From contig NZ_JAMXOT010000012.1 of NCBI RefSeq assembly GCF_024220515.1, forward strand, positions 1-52,373: DNA of 52,373 nt, given 5' to 3'. A program made the translations under genes and the position numbers. The notes beneath the pieces were generated by a model, which saw only the letters and a program-made list of their open reading frames with translations, did not search any database and was not told where the DNA came from. Below, in pieces: positions 8,904 through 18,861 of this stretch (the first letter of the stretch is position 1; each line of letters opens with the position of its first letter). This DNA comes from Oscillatoria sp. HE19RPO (GTDB taxonomy: Bacteria > Cyanobacteriota > Cyanobacteriia > Cyanobacteriales > Laspinemataceae).

Positions 8904-10379
8904 ATGTTATTCAATAGCCTGATTTTCGGAGTTTTTGTTTTAATTACATTTTTCATTTATTATCTTCCCCAATATCGCCGATGGCAAGTACCCATTTTAA
9001 TTGGCGCTAGTTTTATTTTTTATGCTTGGAGTTCACTAAGCCTTCTGCTTCTATTAATTTTTTCAGTTTTGGTCAACACAATAGCCAGCTTTCAAGTGAT
9101 TAATACATCCAATCACTCCAAGCAATTGTTTTGGGCTGGATTAGGGGTGGCGATCAATGTAGGAATTTTAGGATTATTCAAATATGCAGGATTACTGGCT
9201 AGATTAGGACTTTCCTTTTTGAATCTCTCCGCTCCTCTCCCCGGCGAGCCTATGGCTTTTTTGTTGACCCTGCCTCTGCCTATTGGCATATCTTTTTATA
9301 CCTTTCAAGGGATTAGCCTAGTCCTTGATGTGTTGCATCAGCAGGAAGGACAACAAAAGGTGTTTTTGGGAAAAATGTCCCCCAAAGATTATTTTTTGAA
9401 CACTTTATTTTTCATTTCCTTTTTTCCTCAGCTAGTCGCAGGGCCTATTGTTCAAGCTAAAGATTTTTATCCTCAGATCAAAGTTAAGTATTTTCAAGCC
9501 ATCAACTGGAGAATAGTTTTTAACTATTTAGTGGGAGGATATTTTCTTAAGATGGTTGTGGCTGATAACTTAAAAGATTTTACATTTTGGATCAGCTTTC
9601 CCTATTACCAAAATCTCGGAACCTTAACTAACCTGGTTCTATTGTTTGGATATTCGATGCAGATATTTGCAGACTTTGCCGGTTACTCTTTGATTGCGAT
9701 CGGTCTGGGTGCGGCATTTGGCTACACCCTTCCTGAAAATTTTAATTTTCCTTATATTTCCCGTTCTATAGCCGAGTTTTGGAGACGTTGGCATATTTCA
9801 TTATCCAGTTGGCTGAGAAACTATTTGTACATTCCTCTGGGGGGAAATCGGAAGGGAGAGTTCAGAACTTATCTGAATTTGATGATAGTGATGACCCTGG
9901 GAGGGCTTTGGCATGGTGCCGCTTGGAGTTATGCCGTCTGGGGAATTTTTCACGGCGTGGGTTTAGCCTTAGAACGGTTCATGGGAATCGCTTCAAAAAC
10001 TCAAAATGAACCAGAAAAAACCCACCCGATCGGGTTTTTACTCAATTGCCTTCAAGTTTTTGCCGTTTTTTCATTTGTTTCTCTCGGCTGGTTGTTCTTT
10101 AAACTCCCTAATTTTAAGGAAGCCCTGGATTTTTTGCGATCGCTTGTAAATATAGGTATAGGGCCTCGTTGGACTTATGTCGTTCCCGTATTCATTTTTT
10201 CCCTACCTGTTGTCTTGTATCATCTTCCTCATTTTCCAAAAATCAAAACCCCTAAACAGAACTTCACCCCGGATGTTCCTGAATCCAGTTGGTTGCAAAA
10301 ATTAACCCTAGGTATCATGCTAGTTTTGATAATTCTCAACAGTGGTAATGCCAATGAATTTATCTACTTCCAATTCTAA
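8904..10379 (+). CDS. MBOAT family O-acyltransferase (AlgI-like)
   Basis: A 491-residue multi-pass inner-membrane acyltransferase of the MBOAT family. In this family AlgI, DltB and PatA pass acyl groups, usually acetyl, across the membrane for polysaccharide modification. Many hydrophobic helices are visible from residue 1. The family signature FWRRWHISLSSWLRNYLYIP is at about 292-311, and the conserved catalytic histidine is His337 in GGLWHGAAW. Length is that of the family. The next gene overlaps its end and encodes an SGNH-type partner, the standard pairing for O-acetylation. No strong ribosome site precedes the ATG. Confidence 0.92.
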   Translation: MLFNSLIFGVFVLITFFIYYLPQYRRWQVPILIGASFIFYAWSSLSLLLLLIFSVLVNTIASFQVINTSNHSKQLFWAGLGVAINVGILGLFKYAGLLARLGLSFLNLSAPLPGEPMAFLLTLPLPIGISFYTFQGISLVLDVLHQQEGQQKVFLGKMSPKDYFLNTLFFISFFPQLVAGPIVQAKDFYPQIKVKYFQAINWRIVFNYLVGGYFLKMVVADNLKDFTFWISFPYYQNLGTLTNLVLLFGYSMQIFADFAGYSLIAIGLGAAFGYTLPENFNFPYISRSIAEFWRRWHISLSSWLRNYLYIPLGGNRKGEFRTYLNLMIVMTLGGLWHGAAWSYAVWGIFHGVGLALERFMGIASKTQNEPEKTHPIGFLLNCLQVFAVFSFVSLGWLFFKLPNFKEALDFLRSLVNIGIGPRWTYVVPVFIFSLPVVLYHLPHFPKIKTPKQNFTPDVPESSWLQKLTLGIMLVLIILNSGNANEFIYFQF

Positions 10380-11292
10380 ACCTACTGTATTGATTAAGCG
10401 AGTCTTTGCCCATCCTCTTTTATCCCCCTTAATTATTTGTTTGTTGTTTTTGATGGCCTATCAACTGTTGATTTGGGTGAATCTCATTCCTCCCAGCAGT
10501 GGCATCAGTCAAAGACAAGAAAATATCATTAAAGGCCAAAGATATCTGTATCAAAAAAATAGACCCAATTCTATCGTTATCATTGGAAGTTCTATCACCG
10601 GGGGAATCAAAGCCCAAAATATTGGGTATCAAGTCACGAACATTGCAATGGCTGGGAGTAACAGTAAAACTGGCTTAGAATTAATTAAACTAAACAGCAC
10701 GCTTCCCTCCCTTCTCCTCATCGAAATCAATGAAACTATCTCGAAAGAAATAGACCGTCAATTAATTGAGAGTGTACATCATCCGATTTTGGACTCCATC
10801 CGATTTTATTTACCGATGTTCCGGGAAGAATATAAACCAATTAGCGTCCTGGTTGACTCCTTAAAACAAACTGCTCAATCTCAGGGGCCAATAGCTGAAG
10901 TGTCCGAACCAGTTACGCCTATCGCTAACCCAGAGTTTAGAGAAAGATTTATAGCAACAATGGCCGAGACCCAACAGGAAAAATTATCTGAACAAGCCAT
11001 ACAAGACCTTCAAAAAGAATCTAAATTGGTGCAACAGCAGATTGCTACACTTCAGAAAAATGGGGTACGGGTTATTTTATTCAATCTTCCAACGGAGTCT
11101 CGTCTGGAGAATACCCCTAGACGACAGCAAATCCAAGGGTTGATGCGAACATTTTTCCCTCCAGAACAGTTTGAATGGTTGCCTGAACCGCCATCAAGGG
11201 AGTGGAGGACTTCTGATGGTATCCACCTAGTTCCGTCCGATGCTCAAGCCTATGCTGAGTTTCTGAAAACGCAACTTATAAATTTAGACTGA
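10354..11292 (+). CDS. SGNH-hydrolase-like acetyltransferase partner (AlgJ/AlgX-like)
   Basis: A 312-residue single-pass protein: one N-terminal hydrophobic helix (about 22-45), then an extracytoplasmic SGNH/GDSL-type domain. IVIIGSSITGG (about 74-84) supplies the serine of the GDS-like block, and SDGIHLV near the C-terminus supplies the Asp-His of block V. It overlaps the MBOAT gene; possible starts are GTG 10342, ATG 10348 or ATG 10354, and none has a convincing ribosome site. Together with the MBOAT protein it would carry out O-acetylation of EPS sugars. The middle part (about 170-240) is predicted helical and glutamine-rich. The call rests on motif and context and not on overall similarity. 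Confidence 0.8.
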   Translation: MNLSTSNSKPTVLIKRVFAHPLLSPLIICLLFLMAYQLLIWVNLIPPSSGISQRQENIIKGQRYLYQKNRPNSIVIIGSSITGGIKAQNIGYQVTNIAMAGSNSKTGLELIKLNSTLPSLLLIEINETISKEIDRQLIESVHHPILDSIRFYLPMFREEYKPISVLVDSLKQTAQSQGPIAEVSEPVTPIANPEFRERFIATMAETQQEKLSEQAIQDLQKESKLVQQQIATLQKNGVRVILFNLPTESRLENTPRRQQIQGLMRTFFPPEQFEWLPEPPSREWRTSDGIHLVPSDAQAYAEFLKTQLINLD

Positions 11293-11426
11293 ATCTACAG
11301 CATCAGTGAGTCTAGGGAGTGGGGGTTAGCATCGAGAATCATGAGACCGAGTCGTTAATTTAGCCTGCTCTGTGAGGAAGGTATTAAAGTCGTTATTCAG
11401 ACAGGACTCCCTATGTTTCAACCCAA

Positions 11427-12332
11427 TCAGTTATTTTTCTCTGGAACCATTTGCTTTTTAATGCTTTGAATCTTAAAGTACCCAGATCGCCAGAGTAATT
11501 TGACATAAGGAGTGACCCAATAAAAAGGCCAAAGTAGACCCGTATGTCTTTGGAGAAGTACCCGCCACTCTCCCATCGGCAAACATTTTGGGTCTAATAC
11601 CATTTTCACTCGTTGACGTAGGGTCAAATCCGGATTGTCCCAGCAGTTAGTATGGGGTGGGTGTTCTGCACAGGTGGCCAGATAGCCTGGAGCTAACCAA
11701 ACTGAACCCCCCTTTTTTTTGAGTCGCAATCCATAGTCCCAATCTCCTTTACTGTGAGTGAAATTCGGATCTAAATTACCCAGTTCTTGAGCTACAGTTT
11801 GACTGATCAGAACGCAGTTGCCGCTCATGGTATCGCAACGTTGCACTTGTTCCCTGGGTTGGATCACTTTAAATTTGAGGGGATGCCATTTGCTCATTCG
11901 TACCAATCCTCCGTAGGTTGGTTCCGATCGGTGAGGATCACAGGTTGCACCCACTACAATAAACAAAGATTCTCCTTGCTCGCTTAGATGACGAGATGTA
12001 CTCAGCAATTTATCGATGGTGTATGGATATAGGATGGTGTCATCATTAAGCCACAGGTAGTAGTCATGCTTAAAACTGAGAGCTTCACCAAAGGCGACCC
12101 GCATTCCACCATTCCAGTAGAGACTTCCATCGCCCACTAATATCTTAACCTTAGGGTAATTTTGGCTCACGGCTTGTCCGGTGCCATCGGTGCTACCATC
12201 ATCAACCAGATAGATTGTTAATGAAATCTCTTCTGGCAGCTCCTGCTTGGAGAGGGACTCTAGACACTCTAAGGTTTTTTGCCGTCGGTTGTGGCAGGTT
12301 ATGAGGACCGCGATACTACTGGCTTTTTCCAT
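11427..12332 (-). CDS. glycosyltransferase family 2
   Basis: A 301-residue inverting GT-A glycosyltransferase. It starts with VLITCHNR, has DDGSTDGT (nucleotide binding), and YLWLNDDT as the DxD-type metal site. The rest (RCDTMSGNCVL, HSKGDWDYGLR) is shared almost word for word with the GT2 at 25882-26772, so the two are paralogues within the locus. It lies convergent to the SGNH gene and just downstream of a sulfotransferase gene with a 32-base gap. It likely adds an EPS residue; the donor is unknown. Confidence 0.9.
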   Translation of the reverse strand: MEKASSIAVLITCHNRRQKTLECLESLSKQELPEEISLTIYLVDDGSTDGTGQAVSQNYPKVKILVGDGSLYWNGGMRVAFGEALSFKHDYYLWLNDDTILYPYTIDKLLSTSRHLSEQGESLFIVVGATCDPHRSEPTYGGLVRMSKWHPLKFKVIQPREQVQRCDTMSGNCVLISQTVAQELGNLDPNFTHSKGDWDYGLRLKKKGGSVWLAPGYLATCAEHPPHTNCWDNPDLTLRQRVKMVLDPKCLPMGEWRVLLQRHTGLLWPFYWVTPYVKLLWRSGYFKIQSIKKQMVPEKNN

Positions 12333-12364
12333 CTTCTTTATATTTTAATTTTGAGAGGGTTTAA

Positions 12365-13231
12365 TTAATATTGGGGCGTTAAAAACAGCTTACGGATTTT
12401 ACTAACCCCCAACCAAAAATTTGTGTAAAGTTTTCCATATTTTTCATTGTTTTTTTGGAAAATTTCCAGTTCCTTTTCAAACTCAGTTTGCCAAGTCTCA
12501 ATACTTTCGTGAAGTCGATTCTTGGCATAGTTATAGAGTTCTATATCCATTTCATTATACTCACGAATGGTCTGGATAATATTGTCAGGAACTTCTTTGA
12601 CTGCTTTCCGATTTTTAGTTTCATTTCGTTTCAGATAAAAGGTTTCACTCCATCCTAATGCTTTTTTAAATAAAATCAAACTTTTATCAAATTCTTCCGT
12701 TAATCCCACGACGGCAAAATTTTCCTCTATGTTCGTTTTGGCCCGATTAAGCATTTCAGGAAATCCTTTTCCAATGCCAATGCCTGGATTTTCTTTTAAG
12801 CCTGCGAGCAGTCTAGTTTGGCCATTATTAATTTCAATTGAAAGTTCACTTCCCACATAATCTTGAAGGCTCATATTTTTACCCATGACGGTTTCATGTA
12901 GGTAGTGATTGGGGGAACGACGGACAAAGTAGTAATGGGAGATGACGCGATCAACGGGCTCCCGCATCATGGTAATGTAGGTCGAGGGATTGGGTAGTCG
13001 TTCATGAATACCATAACTCATGAAATGACCATTCAGTAGGTGAATATTAGCTTTTTTATTTTCACTCAATTTATTAAATTCATCGAGTTTTTCTTGACTA
13101 TAAAGTGAATAAATTTTAGCCAGATTATATTGACGTTCTAGTATGGCATCTAAAGAAACACCGGCAGTCCGGGGAATATGGATGAAAATCACGGTATTTT
13201 CTTTTGTCAATGCAGTGTTCTCAGTGTTCAC
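12365..13231 (-). CDS. sulfotransferase family 2-like protein
   Basis: A 288-residue PAPS-dependent sulfotransferase-like protein. VIFIHIPRTAGVSLDAIL near the N-terminus is the 5'-phosphosulfate loop, and MREPVDRVISHYY is the 3'-phosphate-binding motif with its conserved Arg and Ser. This arrangement resembles the Sulfotransfer_2 group, whose eukaryotic members sulfate glycosaminoglycans. The start codon is GTG with AAGGAAA about ten bases upstream. No signal peptide is visible, so sulfation would occur on the cytoplasmic side before export. It is distinct from the other sulfotransferase of the locus (21906-22850). Role: sulfate ester formation on an EPS sugar, inferred from context. Confidence 0.85.
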   Translation of the reverse strand: MNTENTALTKENTVIFIHIPRTAGVSLDAILERQYNLAKIYSLYSQEKLDEFNKLSENKKANIHLLNGHFMSYGIHERLPNPSTYITMMREPVDRVISHYYFVRRSPNHYLHETVMGKNMSLQDYVGSELSIEINNGQTRLLAGLKENPGIGIGKGFPEMLNRAKTNIEENFAVVGLTEEFDKSLILFKKALGWSETFYLKRNETKNRKAVKEVPDNIIQTIREYNEMDIELYNYAKNRLHESIETWQTEFEKELEIFQKNNEKYGKLYTNFWLGVSKIRKLFLTPQY

Positions 13232-13897
13232 GGTGATTGTTTTCCTTAATTAATTGAGCTCATTGAACTAAAATAATGGAACCGATTTTAATACCACAAA
13301 CCTGAACTTTCGAGGGAATTCAGCAGTTTACAATCGGTGACGCGGATAGAATTTAGGGGTAAAGTCTCATTTGTGCATTAGCATCATGCAAGTGCGGGAG
13401 CTACTGCCGTCGAGGTTCCCTAGGGTTCTAACATCAGCTTGAAGAGTGCTATTGCCCATGAAACTATACAGTCAAACCTCAGTCAAAGATAGCAATGGCT
13501 TGCTGATCTGTACGAGTTATCAGGAAGTCTTCAGAATTAGGTTGAGCAGAATGAGGAAATTTTTCCTGGATTGAGCATGGGTCAATCTTTTCTAAGTGTT
13601 GGGTTTTATCAAGCCCGTTGTTGGCAGTTTTTCCAGGTCTAGTCTCCAAGGGTACTTTAGAATTTGGGAAGATTGAAATTTGCTCCTAATTATAAAGAGA
13701 AAGATGACAGGGTGTCAATGGTTATTTGGGGGGGAGTTGCGGGCAAATAGGCTAGACCTGGGGTTTTTTATCCTCATGGGAAATGAGTAGGGACTTATTC
13801 CAAAACTTTTGCGTTTTCTAAAACTCTCTCGGTCTTGCTAGGACCTTGAAAGATGTCACGTCAATAGGCCCGCAAATATGATTTTGACCAAGATTCT
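13232..13897. other. gene-free stretch within the EPS locus
   Basis: About 670 bases between the polymerase gene and the sulfotransferase gene, both on the minus strand. The only open frame I can read is a 38-codon one at about 13458 on the plus strand, with no recognisable motif. I see no tRNA and no clear repeat or terminator. Confidence 0.4.
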
Positions 13898-15265
13898 TCA
13901 AGAGTACCATCGATCCAGGGCTGTCCTCCTCCCCTCTAAGGGTTCTGTTAAGGGGTCATAATTTAGCTGTTCCGGCTGATCCCCTTGGGGTTGGAGTGAT
14001 TCATTTCGGTTGATTATAGGGGTGCAAATGATTGTGGTATAAACCACCCAGTATATGGTGTATGAGGGGAGAAGTTGAGTCTGGGTGAGGTTCATAATCA
14101 CATAATAGGTCATAAATCCCAGGGGCCAGACCCCTTCTACGGAGGGGAATGCTCGGATCCATTTCATGGCTTTGATAAATGCGGTGAAAAATCCCAAGGA
14201 AAATAAAAAAGCTCCAATCACACCCAGTTCAAGGACGAGATCCAAAAACCCTTGATGACCGTCAGGGGGTTCCCATGTAGCGATGGTTCTTAAGATTTTA
14301 GCGTGTTCTGGTCCCTCCCACATTCGCCAGAACCCTTGATATCCCCACCCTAGCCAGGGATGATGTTGAATATAGTGGAGGGTATGGACCCAGATATCAA
14401 CCCGCCCGTTTAGACCGGGATCTTTGTCAATGATTCCCATTGCTTCAGCCCAGTTATCCCCGAGGAAGACTGCGATCAATGAACCTCCTAATAAGACGAT
14501 TGAGTACAGGGGGATGGCGATCGCCAGGTTCCATCGAAAAATTCGATGCAAGGGAGATATGCCGAGCAAAAATATGGCGCTGACTAGGGCGGCTTTTGAA
14601 ACGCATCCCCAAATCAGTATTAAGGCGATTCCAGAACATATCCACCAAATGCGACGTTGGCTCCGTGGAGCGGTGAAGGCGTTGGTCAAAAATAACATCA
14701 TTCCAATCACCATCATCCGTCCTAAGGTATTCTTGTGAATGTAAACCCCGCGCCAAGCATTAACAAGACCTGCGACCGCGTCATTCATAATCGCCATTCC
14801 TGGAAAAATAAAAACGTAGATTAGGCTAAATACCGCCCCGAGCGCGAAGGCAATACCTAATAGACGAGTTTGCTGCTTTAATGGATAACGTGCAGCGATA
14901 TAAATCCCAAATAAGGTAGTTTCAATGACTCTTTGCGCTTGAAACTTTGTCTCATCGGGTACAGGGGACCATAAATGAGAGAGCCATACATATCCCACAA
15001 AAGCAAGCAAAAATTTGGCGCTTTTCACTATTGCGAATACTTGAGGCCAACGCAACAACATTAGAATGATTACAGCCAATAAATTTAATTTCCAAATGTA
15101 AAATCTCAGACGGATGACGATTCCATATCCTTGTTGAGCATAAAGACCTAAAAATGCATCGGTCAACAATAAAAATAAAAAGATAACAAACAAACTCTCC
15201 AAGCCCAGAGAAAGACGAACGAGACTGCTGAAAAATTTATTGAGGTGATTTTCAGCCTTGGCCAT
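13898..15265 (-). CDS. O-antigen ligase/polymerase family membrane protein (Wzy-like)
   Basis: A 455-residue polytopic inner-membrane protein with about ten or more hydrophobic segments. It has a large loop before the last helices containing the conserved GWGYQGFW segment after NGRVDIW, the Wzy_C-type signature. In a Wzx/Wzy system it would polymerise the lipid-linked repeat units on the periplasmic face. The ribosome site GGAGGAGA precedes the ATG well. As the only such protein here, together with the flippase at 20298-21785 and the Wza/Wzc pair, it completes the set for a Wzy-dependent EPS. A ligase cannot be excluded by sequence alone. Confidence 0.88.
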   Translation of the reverse strand: MAKAENHLNKFFSSLVRLSLGLESLFVIFLFLLLTDAFLGLYAQQGYGIVIRLRFYIWKLNLLAVIILMLLRWPQVFAIVKSAKFLLAFVGYVWLSHLWSPVPDETKFQAQRVIETTLFGIYIAARYPLKQQTRLLGIAFALGAVFSLIYVFIFPGMAIMNDAVAGLVNAWRGVYIHKNTLGRMMVIGMMLFLTNAFTAPRSQRRIWWICSGIALILIWGCVSKAALVSAIFLLGISPLHRIFRWNLAIAIPLYSIVLLGGSLIAVFLGDNWAEAMGIIDKDPGLNGRVDIWVHTLHYIQHHPWLGWGYQGFWRMWEGPEHAKILRTIATWEPPDGHQGFLDLVLELGVIGAFLFSLGFFTAFIKAMKWIRAFPSVEGVWPLGFMTYYVIMNLTQTQLLPSYTIYWVVYTTIICTPIINRNESLQPQGDQPEQLNYDPLTEPLEGRRTALDRWYS

Positions 15266-15617
15266 AATTAGCTCTCCTCCAATTTTGACTCATAATCATC
15301 TATTTCCAAGTTAGTTATTTTTATATTCATTTAACAAAATTTAATTTTATTAAATAATTACAATAAAGGCTAATTATTGATAATATTCCTAAAATTCGGT
15401 CCGAGGGTTTCCTGGCTCATCTTAAAAGAAACTCTCGAAAATTTAATCAATTAAAATCTTCAAATCATTGCCAAAATTTGGTTGATTAAATTCGCACTTT
15501 GAACTACACCTTTGATTTAGGGTGATTTCAGGCTAATGGTTGAGAGTCTTACTCTGTCTAACAAGTTCAACGAACATCAGTCAAGATCCTTTTTCTTTTA
15601 GATAACTTCTGGTGAGG
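15266..15617. other. AT-rich intergenic region
   Basis: About 350 bases of AT-rich DNA upstream of the polymerase gene. It probably contains that gene's promoter. No gene, strong hairpin or repeat is apparent to me. Confidence 0.35.
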
Positions 15618-16889
15618 CTAAGGTTTACCCGATTCAGATAGCAGTTCTTCAAAGAGAGAGGAGTATCGACGAGCTTGCAGTTCCTGGGTAAATTCTCTTA
15701 TTGCTTTATCCCGAGCGTAATTTGATAATTTTTGATACCGTTCTGGATTTTCCAGTACCCAAGCAATTCCCTTAGATAAATCTTCAATTGCAAAAGCGGA
15801 GGCTAGATAGCCATTCTGCTGATGCTCTATCAGATCTGGCATTCCTCCGATACTGAAAGCAACACAGGGGGTCCCACAGGCGATCGCCTCGACGACTGTA
15901 TTCGGCAAATTATCCTCTACGGAGGGAGCCACAAAGACATCCGCTGCTGAATAAATCAGTGCTAGGGAGATATCATCGCTGAATTTTCCCAAGTAATGAG
16001 ATGGAAAGCCTAAGTCGGTCGCATCTTTAGGTTGAGTTGACCCAAACACGACTAACTCTATTGTATCTTGCCATTTGGATTGGCTTAAGTTTTGTAAGGC
16101 GGATTGCAAAAGATGAAATCCTTTGCGGCGATCGCTCGTGGCACTAATGGCCCCAAACAGCACCAGTTGCTTATCTTGAGGTAACCTCAAGATTTCTCGG
16201 GCCATTTTTTTATCGAGGGGTCTATAAATTTGGGTATTAATCCCATTTGGGATGACTTCTACTCGAACTTCCGGGAGAACATTTTTAAAAAGAGCGCTCG
16301 ATTGGGTTATTTTAGCCAGCCATTGACTCGGTGTAGCAACAGCGAGATTTAGGTTTTTCCAAGCCTGTGCTTTACGTTCCCAGGTCCACCGGGATAAATC
16401 CTGGGTGCGATCGCTACTCAGTTGAGGACAATTGCCACAGGATTGCTCATAGCGATCGCATCCTTCACTGTAATTACATCCTCCCGTGAAACCCCACATA
16501 TCATGGAATGTCCAGACTAAGGGCTTGTTAAATTTAGCCAGGGTTTCAATTTGGAGATATCCGCGACAGATCCAGTGCAAATTAATCACATCCGGGTCAT
16601 ATTTGGCAACTTTAGGGGCAACATTATCCGGCAACCAACCTGGCCAAAACATCGTACTGGGTCGCTGACGATATAATTTAAGCGGTAAGGCATCCAGACT
16701 TTCTCTAAAATTGGCAAACTTCCTGCCTAAATTTCCTTGTAGTGTTATGACCGAGGGATCCCCGCTTAACTTATTCTGCACTAACATTTCAGAAGCCACA
16801 CCAATACTGTTTAACCCTTGATGCAATCGATAGGCAGCGCGATCGGCCCCAAACTCTAAATCAGCCCGACAAAGAAGCATGGCTCTCAT
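15618..16889 (-). CDS. glycosyltransferase family 4 (WcaC-like)
   Basis: A 423-residue GT-B enzyme. The N-terminus has FGADRAAYRLHQGL (acceptor-domain loop) and the motif WTFHDMWGFTGGCNYSEGC followed by CGNCPQL, a histidine/cysteine-rich segment characteristic of the colanic-acid WcaC-type GT4 subfamily. The donor motif is DNLPNTVVE, an acidic-x7-E version, followed by ACGTPCVAF. Its ATG overlaps the stop of the upstream methyltransferase by four bases, which shows translational coupling. It presumably adds a sugar to the EPS repeat; the donor is unknown. Confidence 0.9.
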   Translation of the reverse strand: MRAMLLCRADLEFGADRAAYRLHQGLNSIGVASEMLVQNKLSGDPSVITLQGNLGRKFANFRESLDALPLKLYRQRPSTMFWPGWLPDNVAPKVAKYDPDVINLHWICRGYLQIETLAKFNKPLVWTFHDMWGFTGGCNYSEGCDRYEQSCGNCPQLSSDRTQDLSRWTWERKAQAWKNLNLAVATPSQWLAKITQSSALFKNVLPEVRVEVIPNGINTQIYRPLDKKMAREILRLPQDKQLVLFGAISATSDRRKGFHLLQSALQNLSQSKWQDTIELVVFGSTQPKDATDLGFPSHYLGKFSDDISLALIYSAADVFVAPSVEDNLPNTVVEAIACGTPCVAFSIGGMPDLIEHQQNGYLASAFAIEDLSKGIAWVLENPERYQKLSNYARDKAIREFTQELQARRYSSLFEELLSESGKP

Positions 16890-17722
16890 GGCTTGATTCC
16901 TTCCATAAATAATGAATCAGGTTTGCGGACTTTTCCGTCCAGCATATCCAAATTATAGCGATTAAAATCTTCAATCCGGCTTTGATCAGCCTGACAAGCC
17001 TTGACCTCTATAAATCCCGCTTCTTCCAAAATTCGACGTAAAGAAAAATGGTCATACATCCACTGATGAATTTGCCCGGATTTCTGACGAAATATTCCTT
17101 CAGTAAAGGCATGGCTTATTTCTTGTCCTGCCACAAGGGTTACCAAAAGTTTTGCCAAAGTAATTCTAGTTTTGTCTGCATACCAATTGAAAGATTTAGA
17201 TTGAATTTTTTCCAAAATCGATTTTCGCGGCTCTACCGTCTTGTTGGTCTGCCAGTAATGTTCAAATTCCAGTCCAATTCTAGACCTCACAAATTCTTTG
17301 TTTTTAATTCCAGGATTGACCAAATATTCCCCCATTTTACCGCCGCTATAACTCCGAACGCTTTGGTCCAGAAGTTCTAACATCATCCAGTCATAATTGG
17401 GTTCTGCCTCCACCACCCCTGACTGGACTTGTTCTAGTGCTTCGAGGTAATTTTTGGCAATTTCCTGGAGATCCGGCACCACGATCCGGATAATTCCTTT
17501 CGGTTTAAGAACTCGCTGACATTCAGCCAGCAGTTTCTTGGCATCGTCTTGGGTTAGATGCTCTATTAGGTGAGAGCTATAACAAACATCAAAGGATAAA
17601 TCAGCAAAGGGTAATCCCTTGCGAATATCATAAGTTTGCACCCCGGGGTAAACCGATGAAATATCGAGATTCGTCCAAGATGCATGAAAGTTGGAACCGC
17701 AGCCTATATTTAAGCATTTCAT
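16886..17722 (-). CDS. class I SAM-dependent methyltransferase
   Basis: A 278-residue methyltransferase. LNIGCGSNFHASWTNLDIS at the N-terminus is the SAM-binding motif I with the acidic end of strand 2. FDVCYSSHLIEHL and VLKPKGIIRIVVPDL are motifs II and III of the Methyltransf_11 type. A long C-terminal part (about 110-278) has no motif I recognise and may bind the sugar acceptor. It overlaps the downstream GT4 by four bases. Role: probably methylation of an EPS sugar or lipid-linked intermediate. Confidence 0.85.
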   Translation of the reverse strand: MKCLNIGCGSNFHASWTNLDISSVYPGVQTYDIRKGLPFADLSFDVCYSSHLIEHLTQDDAKKLLAECQRVLKPKGIIRIVVPDLQEIAKNYLEALEQVQSGVVEAEPNYDWMMLELLDQSVRSYSGGKMGEYLVNPGIKNKEFVRSRIGLEFEHYWQTNKTVEPRKSILEKIQSKSFNWYADKTRITLAKLLVTLVAGQEISHAFTEGIFRQKSGQIHQWMYDHFSLRRILEEAGFIEVKACQADQSRIEDFNRYNLDMLDGKVRKPDSLFMEGIKP

Positions 17723-17777
17723 ACGGATTTACTCCCTGATAAACTATGATAAGTAGGATGGTTATTACCAAAGAGGG

Positions 17778-18749
17778 TTACAACTCAGTAGAAACTTTTG
17801 GAGTTTTGTTACTTTTTCCGGTGAAAATTTGACGGGTTAAATTCATCGCCCGTTGTCGGAGTAGTTTCGGGATGGCTACTCTAGCAGTTAACTTGAAAAA
17901 GTTTTTAACCGAAATGAGATGATTTAACGCTGCCTCTATGATGATCTGCTGTGCATAAATTTTATTTGCTTGTGCTTCGATTAACAAAGGAACAATCCAG
18001 TGGACCAAAAACCCTTTCATCGCTTTTGAGGAAATCACCTCTTGCCAATCCTCTTGAATCCAGCGTAAAGGAAGTAAATAATCCTCGCTATTGGTAACCC
18101 GATCGCTTCTCTTTTCATTGTTCCACACAATCAAGGGTTTTTCAACAAAAATAAAGGCAGACCCTTTGGCCCCTAACTTCATACATAAATCCATATCTTC
18201 ATAAGGGACAATACCCGGTTTAAAAGGGGTTTCTAATGCCAATGCTCTCGGCATCATCAGGGTTCCCGTCTGCATTAATCCTCGATAAACGAACAAGTAA
18301 TCTGCCACGGACTCGGTTTGGTGAATCCCTCGTTTTGGCATAATGACAATAGTTTCACCATTGTTATTTTTAACTTGAGTGTAGCAAACTACGCGCTCTG
18401 GCTCTGGATGATTTTGAATAGCCTCCAGTTGTAGCTCTATTTTAGTGGGAAACCAGACATCATCAGAATCTAAAAAAGCGATATAATCTCCAGTGGCTGA
18501 CTGAACCCCATTATTCCGAGTGATGGATGCTTTTTGATTGGTTTCATTACAAATGTAGCGAATGCGCGGATCAGCGATCGCCTTCACTACTTCTTTGGTA
18601 TTATCCTTAGACGCATCATCAACAATCAGTATTTCTAAGTGGGAATAGGTTTGTTGCCTTACACTTTCTATTGTAGCTGCAATCAAATGAGCGCGATTGT
18701 AAGTTGGGATGATGACACTCACCAGAGGATTTTGTTTAATTTTCTCCAT
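17778..18749 (-). CDS. glycosyltransferase family 2
   Basis: A 323-residue GT-A enzyme. The start is the canonical VSVIIPTYNRAHLIAATIES, then VDDASKDNT, and FLDSDDVW as the DxD-type metal site. The catalytic-base region is near EDMDLCMKLG. It has no transmembrane segments. The gene lies between a GT4 and a methyltransferase on the same strand with small gaps. Likely role: adding one sugar to the EPS repeat. Confidence 0.9.
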   Translation of the reverse strand: MEKIKQNPLVSVIIPTYNRAHLIAATIESVRQQTYSHLEILIVDDASKDNTKEVVKAIADPRIRYICNETNQKASITRNNGVQSATGDYIAFLDSDDVWFPTKIELQLEAIQNHPEPERVVCYTQVKNNNGETIVIMPKRGIHQTESVADYLFVYRGLMQTGTLMMPRALALETPFKPGIVPYEDMDLCMKLGAKGSAFIFVEKPLIVWNNEKRSDRVTNSEDYLLPLRWIQEDWQEVISSKAMKGFLVHWIVPLLIEAQANKIYAQQIIIEAALNHLISVKNFFKLTARVAIPKLLRQRAMNLTRQIFTGKSNKTPKVSTEL

Positions 18750-18861
18750 TTGTTCCTTTTTATAGATGACTTTTTGTAAAATTAAGCAGGCTTCACTTCC
18801 TCCTAAGAGTCCGACGCCAACTCTTCTCCTTTTTCATGATTCCAATGTCTTACTTTGTCGA

